Origin: Stutzerimonas stutzeri
Lineage (GTDB): Bacteria; Pseudomonadota; Gammaproteobacteria; Pseudomonadales; Pseudomonadaceae
DNA: 64,000 nt
NCBI RefSeq assembly: GCF_024448895.1
Contig: NZ_JAMOIC010000007.1
Location: 186,001-250,000 of the forward strand
Direction: 5' to 3'
Both the position numbers and the translations under genes were made by a program. Of this stretch, positions 34,020 through 43,758 are shown piece by piece; the first letter of the stretch is position 1; each line of letters begins with the position of its first letter. The notes under the pieces were generated by a model that had not been told where the DNA came from, searched no databases, and was given only the letters and a program-made list of their open reading frames with translations.

Positions 34020-34532
34020 ATGCAAAACACCAAGCTCATGCTGTCCAGCCTCACGCTCGTGGGCCTGTTCGCACTCGCCGGTTGTTCATTCCCCGGGGTT
34101 TACAAGGTCGACATTCAACAGGGCAATGTCGTTACGCAAGACATGATAGACCAGTTGCGCCCGGGAATGACCCGTTCGCAAGTACGGTTTATCATGGGCA
34201 ACCCACTGATCACCGATACCTTCCATGCCAATCGCTGGGATTATCTGTACAGCATCCAGCCAGGTGGCAGCCAGCGTCAGCAGGAGCGGGTAAGCCTGGT
34301 GTTCAACGCCAATGACCAGCTGGCGGGTCTGGCCGGTGATTTCAAGCCAGGCGTAAGCCGCGACGAGGCCATCCTGGGCACTGATCGCAGCGATCGTCCG
34401 GCAACCGAAGCGCCTGCCCGTCCGGCACCGGAAGCGGTTGAGCCAGGATCTTTGCTCGATCAGATTCAGCGCGATGTGGATGCAGCCGAGCCCGTGCCGG
34501 TACCGACTCCGGACCGCCTGGAAACCAACTAA
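34020..34532 (+). CDS. bamE: Outer-membrane assembly lipoprotein BamE
   Basis: A 170-residue lipoprotein (OmlA/SmpA) of the BAM complex. Signal peptide with lipobox LAGC (19-22), then the SmpA/OmlA fold with [19 protein letters not shown] and NRWDYLYS. The C-terminal 60 residues are Pro/Ala-rich and probably disordered, longer than in E. coli. The fur-omlA divergent pair is conserved in pseudomonads. Confidence 0.96.
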   Translation: MQNTKLMLSSLTLVGLFALAGCSFPGVYKVDIQQGNVVTQDMIDQLRPGMTRSQVRFIMGNPLITDTFHANRWDYLYSIQPGGSQRQQERVSLVFNANDQLAGLAGDFKPGVSRDEAILGTDRSDRPATEAPARPAPEAVEPGSLLDQIQRDVDAAEPVPVPTPDRLETN

Positions 34533-34551
34533 GCAACACCTGCAGACACAA

Positions 34552-34575
34552 AAAAGCCCGGCTCGCCGGGCTTTT
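34552..34575 (+). terminator. Terminator between bamE and rnfH
   Basis: AAAAGCCCGG CTCG CCGGGCTTTT, symmetric, with T-runs on both strands between convergent genes. Confidence 0.9.
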
Positions 34576-34597
34576 CATTGCGCCACTCCGAGGCAAG

Positions 34598-34921
34598 CTA
34601 CCCCTTCGCAACGTCTTCAGCCTTGTTTTGCGCGGCCCTGGCTGCGCGCTGCTTTCGAACTTCTTTCGGATCAGCGATAAGTGGGCGATAGATTTCCACT
34701 CGCTCCCCCTCTTCTACTGCACGCTCGTTCGGCTTGGGTACCGCCTTGCCGAAAATCCCCAGTGGTGCGGTCGCGAGGTCCAGCCCCGGAAAAAAACCGT
34801 CCATGCTGGAACGCAACGCAGCTTCTCTAACGGACGTCCCTTCTGGTACAGCAATGCGCAGCAGCTTCTGCTTGTCGGCAAGCGCATAGACCACTTCCAC
34901 GGCGATCATCGGCTTATCCAT
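34598..34921 (-). CDS. rnfH: RnfH family (ubiquitin-like) protein
   Basis: About 107 residues with the RnfH/RatB domain: VEVVYALADKQKLLRIAVPEG, DLATAPLGIFGKAV and ERVEIYRPLIADPKEVRKQRA (the last only as a landmark). Beta-grasp proteins of unknown role, usually paired with ratA. Start could be 34921 or 34909; both overlap or abut the ratA end (8-bp overlap with 34921). Confidence 0.92.
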   Translation of the reverse strand: MDKPMIAVEVVYALADKQKLLRIAVPEGTSVREAALRSSMDGFFPGLDLATAPLGIFGKAVPKPNERAVEEGERVEIYRPLIADPKEVRKQRAARAAQNKAEDVAKG

Positions 34922-35348
34922 ACAGCTGCTTGGCCCGCTCACAGAACGCGTCGACTAGCGTATTAGCTGCCTGGTTGAACAACGGGCCAAGGGTTGCGCG
35001 GACCAATGGCCCGGCATAGTCGAAGGTCAGGTCGAGGCTGATCTTGCAGGCCTTCTCACCCAGCGCCTTGAACTCCCAGATGCCATGCAGATGACTAAAT
35101 GGACCCTCTTCCAGCGTCATCTCGATACGTTTGCCTGCCTGCAATTCATTGCGCGTCAGGAAGCGCTGACTCATGCCAGCCTTGGCTACCGTCATGCTGG
35201 CCTGCATCTGAGTCTCGCTGCTGGACAGGACTTCAGTAGCCGAACACCAGGGCAGAAATTGCGGATAACTGGCTACATCATTGACCATGTCGAACAGCGC
35301 GTGCGCCGGATAGGGCAGTAACGCTGAACGTTGAATATGCGTTGTCAT
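34914..35348 (-). CDS. ratA: RatA-type START/coenzyme Q-binding protein
   Basis: A 144-residue protein of the polyketide cyclase/COQ10 type: LLPYPAHALFDMVNDVASYPQFLPWC, then WEFKALGEKACKISLDLTFDY (landmarks). In E. coli RatA was reported to act as a ribosome anti-association toxin, while homologues of COQ10 bind ubiquinone; which applies here is unknown. Co-transcribed with rnfH and divergent from smpB. Confidence 0.93.
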   Translation of the reverse strand: MTTHIQRSALLPYPAHALFDMVNDVASYPQFLPWCSATEVLSSSETQMQASMTVAKAGMSQRFLTRNELQAGKRIEMTLEEGPFSHLHGIWEFKALGEKACKISLDLTFDYAGPLVRATLGPLFNQAANTLVDAFCERAKQLYG

Positions 35349-35561
35349 TCAGTCCCTTCTACTTCGTCAGTCGACAATCGGCAGCTGCAATCAAGGTCTA
35401 CAGCTTCTCGCCGAAGGCAAGCGTTGAACCCATATCCGCTAGAAAGCGCGCATTTGAGTATGAGCAAGCATAAAGATGCCCATTGTCGGGGATAAGCGCA
35501 CCCCTCTCAAGTTTCGTACCGTCGCAGCATGCAGGTTATCGCCAGCCGCAACGCGACTCCC

Positions 35562-35567
35562 TATAAT
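35562..35567 (+). promoter_or_regulatory. Putative -10 element just upstream of smpB
   Basis: A perfect TATAAT ends 9 bases before the smpB ATG. No clear -35 at 17 bp, and no Shine-Dalgarno follows, so transcripts from it would be leaderless or nearly so. Confidence 0.45.
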
Positions 35568-35576
35568 GCGCACCCT

Positions 35577-36059
35577 ATGGCCAAACAGAAGAAACAGTCC
35601 CCCGGGACCATCGCGCTAAACAAGAAAGCGCTACACGACTACTTCATCGAACAGAAATTCGAGGCCGGCCTCGTTCTGGCCGGCTGGGAAGTGAAAAGCC
35701 TTCGTGCTGGCAAGGCGCAGCTGGTGGACAGCTACGTCCTCCTCAAGGACGGAGAAGCCTGGTTGATGGGCTGTCACATTACTCCGCTTACCACGGCCAG
35801 CACCCATGTCATCGCTGACCCGACCCGAACCCGCAAGCTACTGCTCAACAAGCGCGAGCTGGGCAAATTGTTCGGTGCCGTGCAGCAGAAGGGCTACGCC
35901 TGCGTCGCGCTATCGATCTACTGGAAGAAGCACTTGGTCAAATGCGACATCGCATTGGGCAAGGGCAAGAAGGAGTTCGATAAGCGTCATACCGAGAAAG
36001 AGCGCGACTCTGATCGCGAGATTCAGCGCGCCATACGCAGCAAAGGTAAGGACGACTAA
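35577..36059 (+). CDS. smpB: SsrA-binding protein SmpB
   Basis: A 160-residue protein needed for tmRNA-mediated ribosome rescue. Oligonucleotide-binding beta barrel with [20 protein letters not shown] and [19 protein letters not shown] (as landmarks), and a basic C-terminal tail ([19 protein letters not shown]) that enters the empty mRNA channel. The ATG at 35577 lacks an obvious Shine-Dalgarno. Its partner tmRNA is also in this window (43759). Confidence 0.97.
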   Translation: MAKQKKQSPGTIALNKKALHDYFIEQKFEAGLVLAGWEVKSLRAGKAQLVDSYVLLKDGEAWLMGCHITPLTTASTHVIADPTRTRKLLLNKRELGKLFGAVQQKGYACVALSIYWKKHLVKCDIALGKGKKEFDKRHTEKERDSDREIQRAIRSKGKDD

Positions 36060-36123
36060 GCCCCGGTACGGAGCGGGTTCAGCCCGCTCGTACGCCAGCC
36101 ACGCCGCCACCATCACTGCCGAT

Positions 36124-36912
36124 TCAACTCTCCAGATTTTTCTCTGAACGCCCCTGTCGCCGCTGGGCTCGTGCCAAGCGCTGCGCCTCCTGCTGCCCTT
36201 CGGCCAGCACTTCCTGCACATAACTGATGTGTCGATGAATCACATCGCGTGCCTCGCTGGCGCGTCGCGCGATGATGGCGTCGTAGAGCTCCTGATGCTG
36301 GCTCATGAGCATGTCCCGCGTTTCATTGCGCAGCGCGTACATGCCACCGATGTTTGTCACAACGTTACGCTTGAGCAGATCAAACAGACCTCGGATCGTA
36401 TGCAGCAGAACGGCGTTGTGACTGGCCTCGGCGATCGCTAGGTGAAAACGCGCATCGGCGGCACCTTCCTCCGCGCGCGTCACCGTACCTTCGCGCTTGT
36501 AGCAATCCTGCAGCGCCGCGAATGCTTCTCCGAGACGCTGCTGGTCGACCTCCGTCGCTCGCAGCGCTGCGTAATAGGCGCACCTGCCTTCCAGAGTATG
36601 GCGAAATTCAAGTAAGTCACGCTGCGCATCGGCGTTATTTTCAAGCAAATGCAGCAGCGGATCACTGAAGGTCGAGCCCAGCGATTCCGCGACGAAATTG
36701 CCGCCACCATGACGGCTCACGAGCAACCCCTTCGCCGCCAGTTTCTGGATTGCCTCGCGCAGTGACGGCCTCGACACCCCGAACTGCTCTGCCAGGACGC
36801 GCTCGGCCGGCAGTCGCTCACCGGCCTTGAGCGTACCCTCTAGGATCATGGTTTCGAGTTGTTCGACGATGTTATCGGCCAGCCTTCGCTGACGCACCAT
36901 TCCTACTTCCAT
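36124..36912 (-). CDS. lldR: Lactate-responsive GntR/FadR regulator
   Basis: A 262-residue protein. N-terminal GntR winged helix (about 8-75: ILEGTLKAGERLPAERVLAEQFGVSRPSLREAI, landmarks only) and a C-terminal FCD domain (about 95-225) that binds effector and metal. Divergent from lldP with a perfect operator between them; therefore the L-lactate-responsive repressor LldR by context. ATG at 36912 has GAGAGG at good spacing; an ATG four codons in is the alternative. Confidence 0.92.
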   Translation of the reverse strand: MEVGMVRQRRLADNIVEQLETMILEGTLKAGERLPAERVLAEQFGVSRPSLREAIQKLAAKGLLVSRHGGGNFVAESLGSTFSDPLLHLLENNADAQRDLLEFRHTLEGRCAYYAALRATEVDQQRLGEAFAALQDCYKREGTVTRAEEGAADARFHLAIAEASHNAVLLHTIRGLFDLLKRNVVTNIGGMYALRNETRDMLMSQHQELYDAIIARRASEARDVIHRHISYVQEVLAEGQQEAQRLARAQRRQGRSEKNLES

Positions 36913-37055
36913 GCCGCCTCTCGATTGGTTTGACCACTTGCATGCAGCGAAGCGTAGCCAGCGACTGACGTCGCAGCAACCGCTACCCCTGCGACCAAAG
37001 TCTATAGCCCGCTAATTGACGAAGCTGTCAGACACCTCTTACGCTGGCCAGACTC

Positions 37056-37086
37056 AGCTGTAAATTGGTATTACCAATTTACAGCT
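37056..37086. promoter_or_regulatory. LldR operator, 15-bp perfect inverted repeat
   Basis: AGCTGTAAATTGGTA, one base, TACCAATTTACAGCT. The core AATTGGTATTACCAATT has the FadR-subfamily TGGT-N3-ACCA form known for LldR sites. It lies between lldR and lldP. Confidence 0.85.
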
Positions 37087-37115
37087 TGCAGTCACCAACA
37101 AGAAGAGGACACATC

Positions 37116-37190
37116 ATGCGGTCTCCAGCTGTCTGCACATTCCCGGTCCATTCCGGCCCCTGTTCACTTAATCCGATCATGGGAGCCTGA
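37116..37190 (+). CDS. 24-codon leader ORF upstream of lldP
   Basis: A short [18 protein letters not shown]... to GA, preceded by AAGAGGA at ideal spacing, ending with TGA one base before the lldP ATG (TGAGATG). The arrangement suggests translational coupling of lldP to the leader. I see no run of regulatory codons and no homologue I recognise; it could be a leader peptide or a chance ORF under a strong ribosome site. Confidence 0.5.
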   Translation: MRSPAVCTFPVHSGPCSLNPIMGA

Positions 37191-37191
37191 G

Positions 37192-38886
37192 ATGTCTAAC
37201 GGTCTGCTCGCCCTGTTTGCCTTTACCCCGATCCTACTGGCCGCGGTGTTGCTGATCGGCCTGCGCTGGCCCGCCAGCCGCGCCATGCCCGTCGTGTTTC
37301 TGTTTACAGCCGCCATCGGCTTGTTCATCTGGGACATGAGCGTAACGCGGATCATTGCATCGACCTTGCAGGGCCTGGTTATTACCCTTGGCCTGCTCTG
37401 GATCATCTTTGGCGCAATCCTGCTGCTGAATACGCTGAAGCACTCGGGCGGTATTACCGCAATCCGCGCCGGCTTCACCACCATCAGCCCCGACCGCCGA
37501 ATTCAGGCCATTATCATCGCCTGGCTATTTGGCTGCTTCATCGAAGGCGCATCCGGCTTCGGTACACCGGCTGCGATCGCGGCGCCACTGCTCGTCGCGG
37601 TCGGTTTCCCTGCGATGGCAGCGGTGCTCATGGGCATGCTCGTGCAGAGCACCCCGGTGTCGTTCGGTGCCGTCGGCACTCCCATTGTGGTTGGCGTGAA
37701 CAGTGGCCTCGATACCGCCACCCTCGGCGAACAGCTGGTCGCTCAGGGATCAAGCTGGCCGATTTTCCTGCAACAGATCACCAGCAGCGTAGCAATCACC
37801 CATGCAATCGTCGGCACCGTCATGCCGCTGATCATGGTCATCATGCTGACGCGATTCTTCGGCAAGGAAAAAAGCTGGAAAGCCGGCTTTGAGGTGCTGC
37901 CTTTTGCACTCTTCGCGGGGCTGGCATTTACGCTCCCCTATGTGGCTACCGGTGTGTTTCTCGGTCCGGAGTTTCCATCGCTGCTGGGCGGCCTGGTCGG
38001 GCTGGCAATCGTCACCACTGCCGCCCGCTTCAACTTCCTGACGCCGAAGTCCACCTGGGATTTTGCCGACGCGAAAGACTGGCCTGCAGAGTGGATCGGG
38101 ACCATCGAGATGAAGCTGGACGAGCTCGCCGCCCGTCCCATGAGCGCCTTTCGCGCCTGGCTGCCCTATGTACTGGTCGGCGCGATTCTGGTGATCAGCC
38201 GCGTCTTCCCTCAGGTCTCCACAGCGCTCAAATCCGTTTCCATCGCTTTCGCCAACATTCTTGGCGAGACAGGCATCAGCGCCAGTATCGAACCGCTCTA
38301 CCTACCCGGTGGCATTCTGGTTGCAGTGGTCCTGATCACCTTCTTCCTGCACGGCATGCGCGCATCGGAACTCAAGGCTGCCGTCAAGGAGTCGAGCAGC
38401 GTGCTGCTGAGCGCAGGCTTCGTCCTGCTGTTCACCGTGCCGATGGTGCGCATCCTTATCAACTCCGGCGTCAACGCTGCCGACCTGCCGAGCATGCCGA
38501 TCGCCATGGCACGCTACGTAGCCGACAGCGTAGGCGGAATCTATCCGCTGCTTGCACCCTCCGTCGGCGCGCTGGGCGCATTCCTCGCCGGATCGAATAC
38601 TGTCAGCAACATGATGTTCAGCCAGTTCCAGTTCGGTGTGGCGCAGTCACTGGGTATCTCGGGGGCAATGATCGTCGCGATTCAGGCGGTAGGCGCTGCT
38701 GCGGGCAACATGGTCGCCATCCACAACGTGGTTGCAGCTTCGGCCACCGTTGGCTTGCTGGGCCGCGAGGGCATCACCTTGCGCAAGACCATATGGCCTA
38801 CCCTGTACTACGTGCTGGCTACCGGCGTGATCGGCATGATCGCAATCTACGTGATAGGCGTAACGGACCCACTGGTCGGCGTCTGA
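37192..38886 (+). CDS. lldP: L-lactate permease
   Basis: A 564-residue inner-membrane lactate:H+ symporter of the LctP family, with about 12-14 hydrophobic helices. Family landmarks: [36 protein letters not shown] and [13 protein letters not shown]. First structural gene of the lactate operon; GGGAG precedes its ATG, which overlaps the region of the leader ORF stop. Confidence 0.97.
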   Translation: MSNGLLALFAFTPILLAAVLLIGLRWPASRAMPVVFLFTAAIGLFIWDMSVTRIIASTLQGLVITLGLLWIIFGAILLLNTLKHSGGITAIRAGFTTISPDRRIQAIIIAWLFGCFIEGASGFGTPAAIAAPLLVAVGFPAMAAVLMGMLVQSTPVSFGAVGTPIVVGVNSGLDTATLGEQLVAQGSSWPIFLQQITSSVAITHAIVGTVMPLIMVIMLTRFFGKEKSWKAGFEVLPFALFAGLAFTLPYVATGVFLGPEFPSLLGGLVGLAIVTTAARFNFLTPKSTWDFADAKDWPAEWIGTIEMKLDELAARPMSAFRAWLPYVLVGAILVISRVFPQVSTALKSVSIAFANILGETGISASIEPLYLPGGILVAVVLITFFLHGMRASELKAAVKESSSVLLSAGFVLLFTVPMVRILINSGVNAADLPSMPIAMARYVADSVGGIYPLLAPSVGALGAFLAGSNTVSNMMFSQFQFGVAQSLGISGAMIVAIQAVGAAAGNMVAIHNVVAASATVGLLGREGITLRKTIWPTLYYVLATGVIGMIAIYVIGVTDPLVGV

Positions 38887-38897
38887 TGCAACGCGCG

Positions 38898-38923
38898 CTT
38901 TGCCCCGATCTATCGGGGCAAAG
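38898..38923 (+). terminator. lldP-lldD intercistronic hairpin
   Basis: CTTTGCCCCGAT / ATCGGGGCAAAG perfect 12-bp inverted repeat 12 bp after the lldP stop, weak T-tract. Probably an attenuator or mRNA stabiliser inside the operon. Confidence 0.55.
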
Positions 38924-39056
38924 CAGTTTGAATCTTCGACCCTGTACCCGTGCGCTGCGTCAGCCCGCTTACAGGGCAGCGTCATTTGAGACACCGCTTG
39001 CGTCCAAGACGTGAGCATCTCGGGACCTACTTCGTTTCACTCGGTGAGTACACACG

Positions 39057-40226
39057 ATGATCATCTCAGCCTCTACGGATTACCGCGCTGCCGCAAAACG
39101 CAAACTCCCCCCTTTCCTGTTCCACTATGTCGATGGCGGTGCCTACGCCGAGTACACGCTCCGTCGCAACGTCGAAGATTTGGCCAGCATTGCGCTGCGC
39201 CAGCGCGTGTTGCGCAACATGTCGGAACTGAGCCTGGAAACCCAACTGTTCGGTGAAACCCTGTCGATGCCGGTGGCCCTCGCGCCAGTCGGGCTGACCG
39301 GCATGCTTGCTCGCCGCGGCGAAGTGCAAGCGGCTCGGGCTGCGGACAAGAAAGGTATCCCCTTCACCCTATCCACCGTATCGGTCTGCCCGATCGAAGA
39401 GGTCGCTCCAGCAATTAAGCGGCCTATGTGGTTCCAGCTGTATGTGCTGAAAGACCGTGGCTTCATGAAAAACGCCCTGGAGCGCGCCAAGGCAGCCGGA
39501 GTCACTACACTCGTATTCACCGTGGATATGCCGACACCCGGCGCCCGTTACCGCGATGCGCATTCCGGCATGAGCGGCCCGAACGCCAGTATGCGCCGGA
39601 TGCTGCAAGCCATGACTCACCCACTCTGGGCCTGGGACGTGGGCCTGCATGGCAAGCCGCATGATCTGGGCAACATCTCCACGTACCGGGGCAACCCAAC
39701 GGGCCTGGAAGACTACATCGGCTGGCTGGCAACCAACTTCGATCCGTCAATATCCTGGAAGGACCTGGAATGGATCCGCGAATTCTGGGACGGCCCGATG
39801 GTAATCAAGGGCATCCTCGATGCAGAAGACGCTCGGGACGCCGTAACGTTTGGTGCAGACGGCATCATCGTGTCCAACCATGGCGGCCGGCAGCTGGACG
39901 GTGTGCTGTCCAGCGCCCGCGCCATGCCGGCCATCGCTGACGCGGTCAAAGGTGATCTGAAAATCCTGGCCGATTCTGGCATCCGCAGCGGTCTGGACGT
40001 CGTGCGCATGATCGCCCTGGGCGCCGATACCGTCATGCTTGGTCGCGCCTTTGCTTACGCCCTGGCGGCTGCTGGCGAAGCAGGCGTAACCAACCTGCTC
40101 GACCTTATCGAGAAGGAGATGCGCGTCGCCATGGTGCTGACCGGGGCCAAGTCCATCAGCGAAATCACCACCGACTCGCTGGTTCGCGAAATCGACCGCT
40201 ACCAGACCAGCCGCGTCGTGGACTAA
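39057..40226 (+). CDS. lldD: L-lactate dehydrogenase (quinone), FMN-dependent
   Basis: A 389-residue membrane-associated flavoenzyme oxidising L-lactate to pyruvate and reducing the quinone pool. TIM-barrel of the alpha-hydroxy-acid oxidase family: [34 protein letters not shown] and the active-site block [10 protein letters not shown] with catalytic His. Second gene of lldPD-dld; weak GGTGAG ribosome site. Confidence 0.98.
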   Translation: MIISASTDYRAAAKRKLPPFLFHYVDGGAYAEYTLRRNVEDLASIALRQRVLRNMSELSLETQLFGETLSMPVALAPVGLTGMLARRGEVQAARAADKKGIPFTLSTVSVCPIEEVAPAIKRPMWFQLYVLKDRGFMKNALERAKAAGVTTLVFTVDMPTPGARYRDAHSGMSGPNASMRRMLQAMTHPLWAWDVGLHGKPHDLGNISTYRGNPTGLEDYIGWLATNFDPSISWKDLEWIREFWDGPMVIKGILDAEDARDAVTFGADGIIVSNHGGRQLDGVLSSARAMPAIADAVKGDLKILADSGIRSGLDVVRMIALGADTVMLGRAFAYALAAAGEAGVTNLLDLIEKEMRVAMVLTGAKSISEITTDSLVREIDRYQTSRVVD

Positions 40227-40247
40227 GCAACACTGATACAAAGAGAA

Positions 40248-40272
40248 GGCCGCGCGGCACTCCGACGCGGCC
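40248..40272 (+). terminator. lldD-dld intercistronic hairpin
   Basis: GGCCGCG / CGCGGCC stem with an 11-base loop, followed by CGCTTTCC. Weak; partial termination at most. Confidence 0.4.
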
Positions 40273-40295
40273 CGCTTTCCTACCCGGAGCCTCTG

Positions 40296-43133
40296 ATGAA
40301 CGCGCCTGCCACCTTACCGACCGACTTCCTCACTGCAGTCGAAAAGCTGATCCCGGCCGAGCGGCGCTTCGATGACCCGTTATCGACGCTGGCTTTCGGC
40401 ACGGACGCCAGCTTCTATCGGCTCATACCCAAGCTGGTGGTGCGAGTCGAATCCGAGGCCGAAGTGACTGGACTGCTCAAGCTCGCGCACGACATGAGAG
40501 TGCCGGTAACCTTTCGCGCCGCCGGCACCAGCCTGTCCGGGCAGGCCATTTCCGATTCGGTTCTGATCGTCCTTGGCGATAACTGGAACGGCCGCGAGAT
40601 CCGCAATGGCGGAGAGCAGATACGTCTGCAACCCGGCGTCATCGGCGCCAACGCCAACGCGGTACTGCTGCCCTTTCAGCGCAAGATCGGCCCTGACCCG
40701 GCCTCGATCAACGCCGCCAAGATCGGCGGCATTGTCGCCAACAACTCCAGCGGCATGTGCTGCGGCACGGCGCAGAACAGCTACAAGACGCTCGCCGGTC
40801 TGCGCCTGGTGCTGGCCGACGGCACGGTAGTCGACAGTGAAGACGCCGCCAGTGTTGAATCCTTTCGCCAAAGCCACACCGCGCTGCTCGATCAATTGGC
40901 TGAACTTGGCCGGACGACGCGCGCTAACACCGAACTGGCGGCCAAGATTCGCCACAAGTATCGGCTGAAGAACACCACCGGCTTCTCACTCAACGCCCTG
41001 GTCGATTACGACGAGCCGCTCGACATCCTCAACCACCTCATGGTCGGTTCAGAGGGCACACTCGGATTCATCAGCGCAGTCACCTACGACACCGTGCCGG
41101 ACCACCCGCACAAGGCCAGCGCCCTGGTCGTATTCCCGGACGTGGAAACCTGCTGCCTTGCCGTCCCGATACTCAAGCAGCAACCTGTATCAGCGGTTGA
41201 ACTGCTGGATCGTCGCAGCCTGCGCTCGGTCGAAAACAAGGCCGGCATGCCTGAGTGGGTAAAGGGATTGTCGATCAATGCCTGCGCATTACTGATCGAG
41301 TCGCGCGCAGCGAGCCAGACACTGCTACACGAGCAGATCAACCTGATCATGACGTCCATCGCGCATTTCCCTGTGGAAAAGCAGGTCGACTTCAGTGAGG
41401 ACCCGGTCGTTTACAACCAGCTCTGGAAGATCCGCAAGGACACCTTCCCTGCCGTCGGCGCGGTGCGCCAGACCGGCACGACGGTCATCATCGAAGACGT
41501 GACCTTCCCCATCGAGCGCCTTGCCGAAGGCGTGAACCGGCTGATTCAACTGTTCGACAAGCATGCCTACAGCGAAGCGATCCTGTTCGGCCATGCACTG
41601 GAAGGCAACCTGCACTTCGTATTCACCCAGGGCTTCGAGGATCCCCAACAAATCGGGCGCTATGAAGCCTTCATGCAGGACGTCACCCAGCTGGTCGCCG
41701 TGGAATTTGGCGGCGCGCTGAAAGCCGAGCACGGCACAGGCCGCAACATGGCGCCCTTTGTGGAGCTGGAATGGGGCCATGAGGCCTACCAGCTGATGTG
41801 GCAGATCAAGCGGCTGCTCGATCCGCGGGGCATCCTCAATCCAGACGTGATCCTTAGCGAGGATCCGCAGATACACCTCAAACACCTGAAACCGATGCCC
41901 GCTGCTGACGAGATCGTCGACAAATGCATCGAGTGTGGATTCTGCGAACCGGTCTGCCCTTCAAACGGGCTGACCCTGACACCACGTCAACGTATCGTGG
42001 TCTGGCGCGATATCCAGGCGAAAAAACGCGCCGGTGTTGATACCGTTGAACTCGAGCGCCTCTATGACTACCACGGCGTCGAGACCTGCGCCGCAACCGG
42101 CCTCTGCGCTCAACGATGCCCAGTGGGTATCAACACCGGCGACCTGGTGCGCAAGCTCCGCGGCCGCAACGCCGACAATACCCGCGCGGCAAACTGGCTG
42201 GCCGGAAACTTCAGCACCGCCGTGCAAGGCGCACGCTTCATGCTGCATGTCGCCAACGGCGCGCACCTGATGATGGGCACTCGCCTGCTCGGCAAGACCT
42301 CCGCCGCGTTCTCCAAGGCCAGCAAAGGCCGAGTCCCGCAATGGACGCCGGCGATGCCCCAGCCATTGCAGCGGCTGCACTTGCCTAAACCGGCAACGGA
42401 CGACCAGCGACCGCGCGTGGTCTATCTCGCCGCCTGTGTTTCCCGAGCCATGGGGCCCGCAGCGCGAGATCAGGAACAGGAGCCGTTACTCGACACCACC
42501 CGCACGCTTCTGGAAAAAGCGGGCTATCAGGTCGTCTTTCCGGAGGACCTGAATGATCTCTGCTGCGGCCAACCCTTCGCATCCAAAGGCTATGCCGAGC
42601 AAGCCGAGCAAAAACGTCAGGAGATGCTCGATGCGTTGCTCAAAGCCAGCCGCGGAGGACTTGACCCCATCTACTGTGATACCAGCCCCTGCACGCTACG
42701 ACTGGTACAAGACCTGGCAGATGAGCGGCTACAGATTTTCGACCCGGTGCGCTTCATCCGTACCCACCTGCTCGACAAGCTGGAGTTTGAGCCGCAGGCC
42801 AGTCCCATAGCTGTGCACGTCACTTGCAGCACGCATCATCTCGGCGAAGCCCAGGCGCTGATCGACATCGCGCGCCGCTGCGCCAGCGAAGTGGTGGTGC
42901 CAGAAGGTATTCATTGCTGCGGCTTTGCCGGCGACAAAGGTTTCACCACCCCAGAGCTCAACGCCCACTCGCTGCGCAGCCTCAGGGACGCGGTGCAGAC
43001 CTGCGAAGAAGGCATCTCCACCAGCCGCACCTGCGAGATCGGCCTGTCTCAACATGGTGGGATTGATTATCACGGACTGGTCTATCTGGTTAACCGAAAC
43101 AGCCGAGCCAGAGCGGGTACAGCGCCGGATTGA
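40296..43133 (+). CDS. dld: FAD/Fe-S D-lactate dehydrogenase (Dld-II type)
   Basis: A 945-residue fusion. N-terminal PCMH FAD domain (about 40-270, VTFRAAGTSLSGQAISDSV), FAD-oxidase C domain (to about 530, with KAEHGTGRNMAPFVE), then two 4Fe-4S motifs CIECGFCEPVCPSNG and CAATGLCAQRCPVG, and two cysteine-rich CCG domains (CCGQPFASKG, CCGFAGDKGF). This is the YdiJ/GlpC-like architecture of quinone-linked D-lactate dehydrogenases in Pseudomonas. Position after lldPD supports D-lactate as substrate; 2-hydroxyglutarate is a possible alternative for this fold. Confidence 0.9.
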   Translation: MNAPATLPTDFLTAVEKLIPAERRFDDPLSTLAFGTDASFYRLIPKLVVRVESEAEVTGLLKLAHDMRVPVTFRAAGTSLSGQAISDSVLIVLGDNWNGREIRNGGEQIRLQPGVIGANANAVLLPFQRKIGPDPASINAAKIGGIVANNSSGMCCGTAQNSYKTLAGLRLVLADGTVVDSEDAASVESFRQSHTALLDQLAELGRTTRANTELAAKIRHKYRLKNTTGFSLNALVDYDEPLDILNHLMVGSEGTLGFISAVTYDTVPDHPHKASALVVFPDVETCCLAVPILKQQPVSAVELLDRRSLRSVENKAGMPEWVKGLSINACALLIESRAASQTLLHEQINLIMTSIAHFPVEKQVDFSEDPVVYNQLWKIRKDTFPAVGAVRQTGTTVIIEDVTFPIERLAEGVNRLIQLFDKHAYSEAILFGHALEGNLHFVFTQGFEDPQQIGRYEAFMQDVTQLVAVEFGGALKAEHGTGRNMAPFVELEWGHEAYQLMWQIKRLLDPRGILNPDVILSEDPQIHLKHLKPMPAADEIVDKCIECGFCEPVCPSNGLTLTPRQRIVVWRDIQAKKRAGVDTVELERLYDYHGVETCAATGLCAQRCPVGINTGDLVRKLRGRNADNTRAANWLAGNFSTAVQGARFMLHVANGAHLMMGTRLLGKTSAAFSKASKGRVPQWTPAMPQPLQRLHLPKPATDDQRPRVVYLAACVSRAMGPAARDQEQEPLLDTTRTLLEKAGYQVVFPEDLNDLCCGQPFASKGYAEQAEQKRQEMLDALLKASRGGLDPIYCDTSPCTLRLVQDLADERLQIFDPVRFIRTHLLDKLEFEPQASPIAVHVTCSTHHLGEAQALIDIARRCASEVVVPEGIHCCGFAGDKGFTTPELNAHSLRSLRDAVQTCEEGISTSRTCEIGLSQHGGIDYHGLVYLVNRNSRARAGTAPD

Positions 43134-43299
43134 ACCCAAGCGTAAGCGGCAGCGCTCAACTTCAATGAAACGCTCGAGCGGAGCCGCAGTCCGATATTGG
43201 GAGCCCAGGAAACGAAACGGGCTCAACTCACCTCGGCGCCGCCACGTATTTGCAGAATCAGGCAGGCCCGCCGGGAAGTTAACCCCCTGGAGGACTCTC

Positions 43300-43608
43300 A
43301 TGAAAAAATTCGCCCTACTCGCCGCCGCAGCTCTGATCGCCAGCCCCGCTGCGTTTGCCGCCGACAAGGATCTCTGCCAGCTCAACATGCAGGAGATCGA
43401 CGACAACATGACCACCAACCAGGCCACACTCGGCGAGCCTGCTCGTACCGAAATCGAAGATCTGGTCAGCCAAGCCAAACAGGCTCAGCAAGCCGGCAAC
43501 ACCGAAGAGTGCATCGCCCACTCCACCAAAGCACTGCAGGAACTCAAAGGCCCAGGTAGCACTGGCTCGGGCGGCACTGCTGGCTCAGGCTCAGGCTCGA
43601 GCAACTAA
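43300..43608 (+). CDS. Small secreted protein with Gly/Ser tail
   Basis: A 102-residue protein: signal peptide (1-21, cleavage after AFA), a helical middle with QLNMQEIDDNM and two Cys (DLCQL, EECIAH), and a low-complexity Gly/Ser tail from residue 85. GGAGG lies at good spacing before the ATG at 43300. I do not recognise a named family; similar short periplasmic proteins occur in pseudomonads. It sits between the lactate operon and tmRNA and has its own terminator. Confidence 0.75.
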   Translation: MKKFALLAAAALIASPAAFAADKDLCQLNMQEIDDNMTTNQATLGEPARTEIEDLVSQAKQAQQAGNTEECIAHSTKALQELKGPGSTGSGGTAGSGSGSSN

Positions 43609-43617
43609 GTCGCACAG

Positions 43618-43647
43618 GGCAAGGCCGCTCCGCTATTCGGCCTTGCC
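43618..43647 (+). terminator. Terminator after the small secreted protein
   Basis: GGCAAGGCCG / CGGCCTTGCC 10-bp stem with a 10-base loop, followed by GGTTTC; moderate terminator. Confidence 0.6.
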
Positions 43648-43758
43648 GGTTTCACCCTTGAAAATCGACAGACTACCCTTATCTATTGCATCAAGCGTTC
43701 GACGTAACTCCTGTGGAGGCGTACACTGCGCAACACATGAGGCTGCTACACGCTTCAT

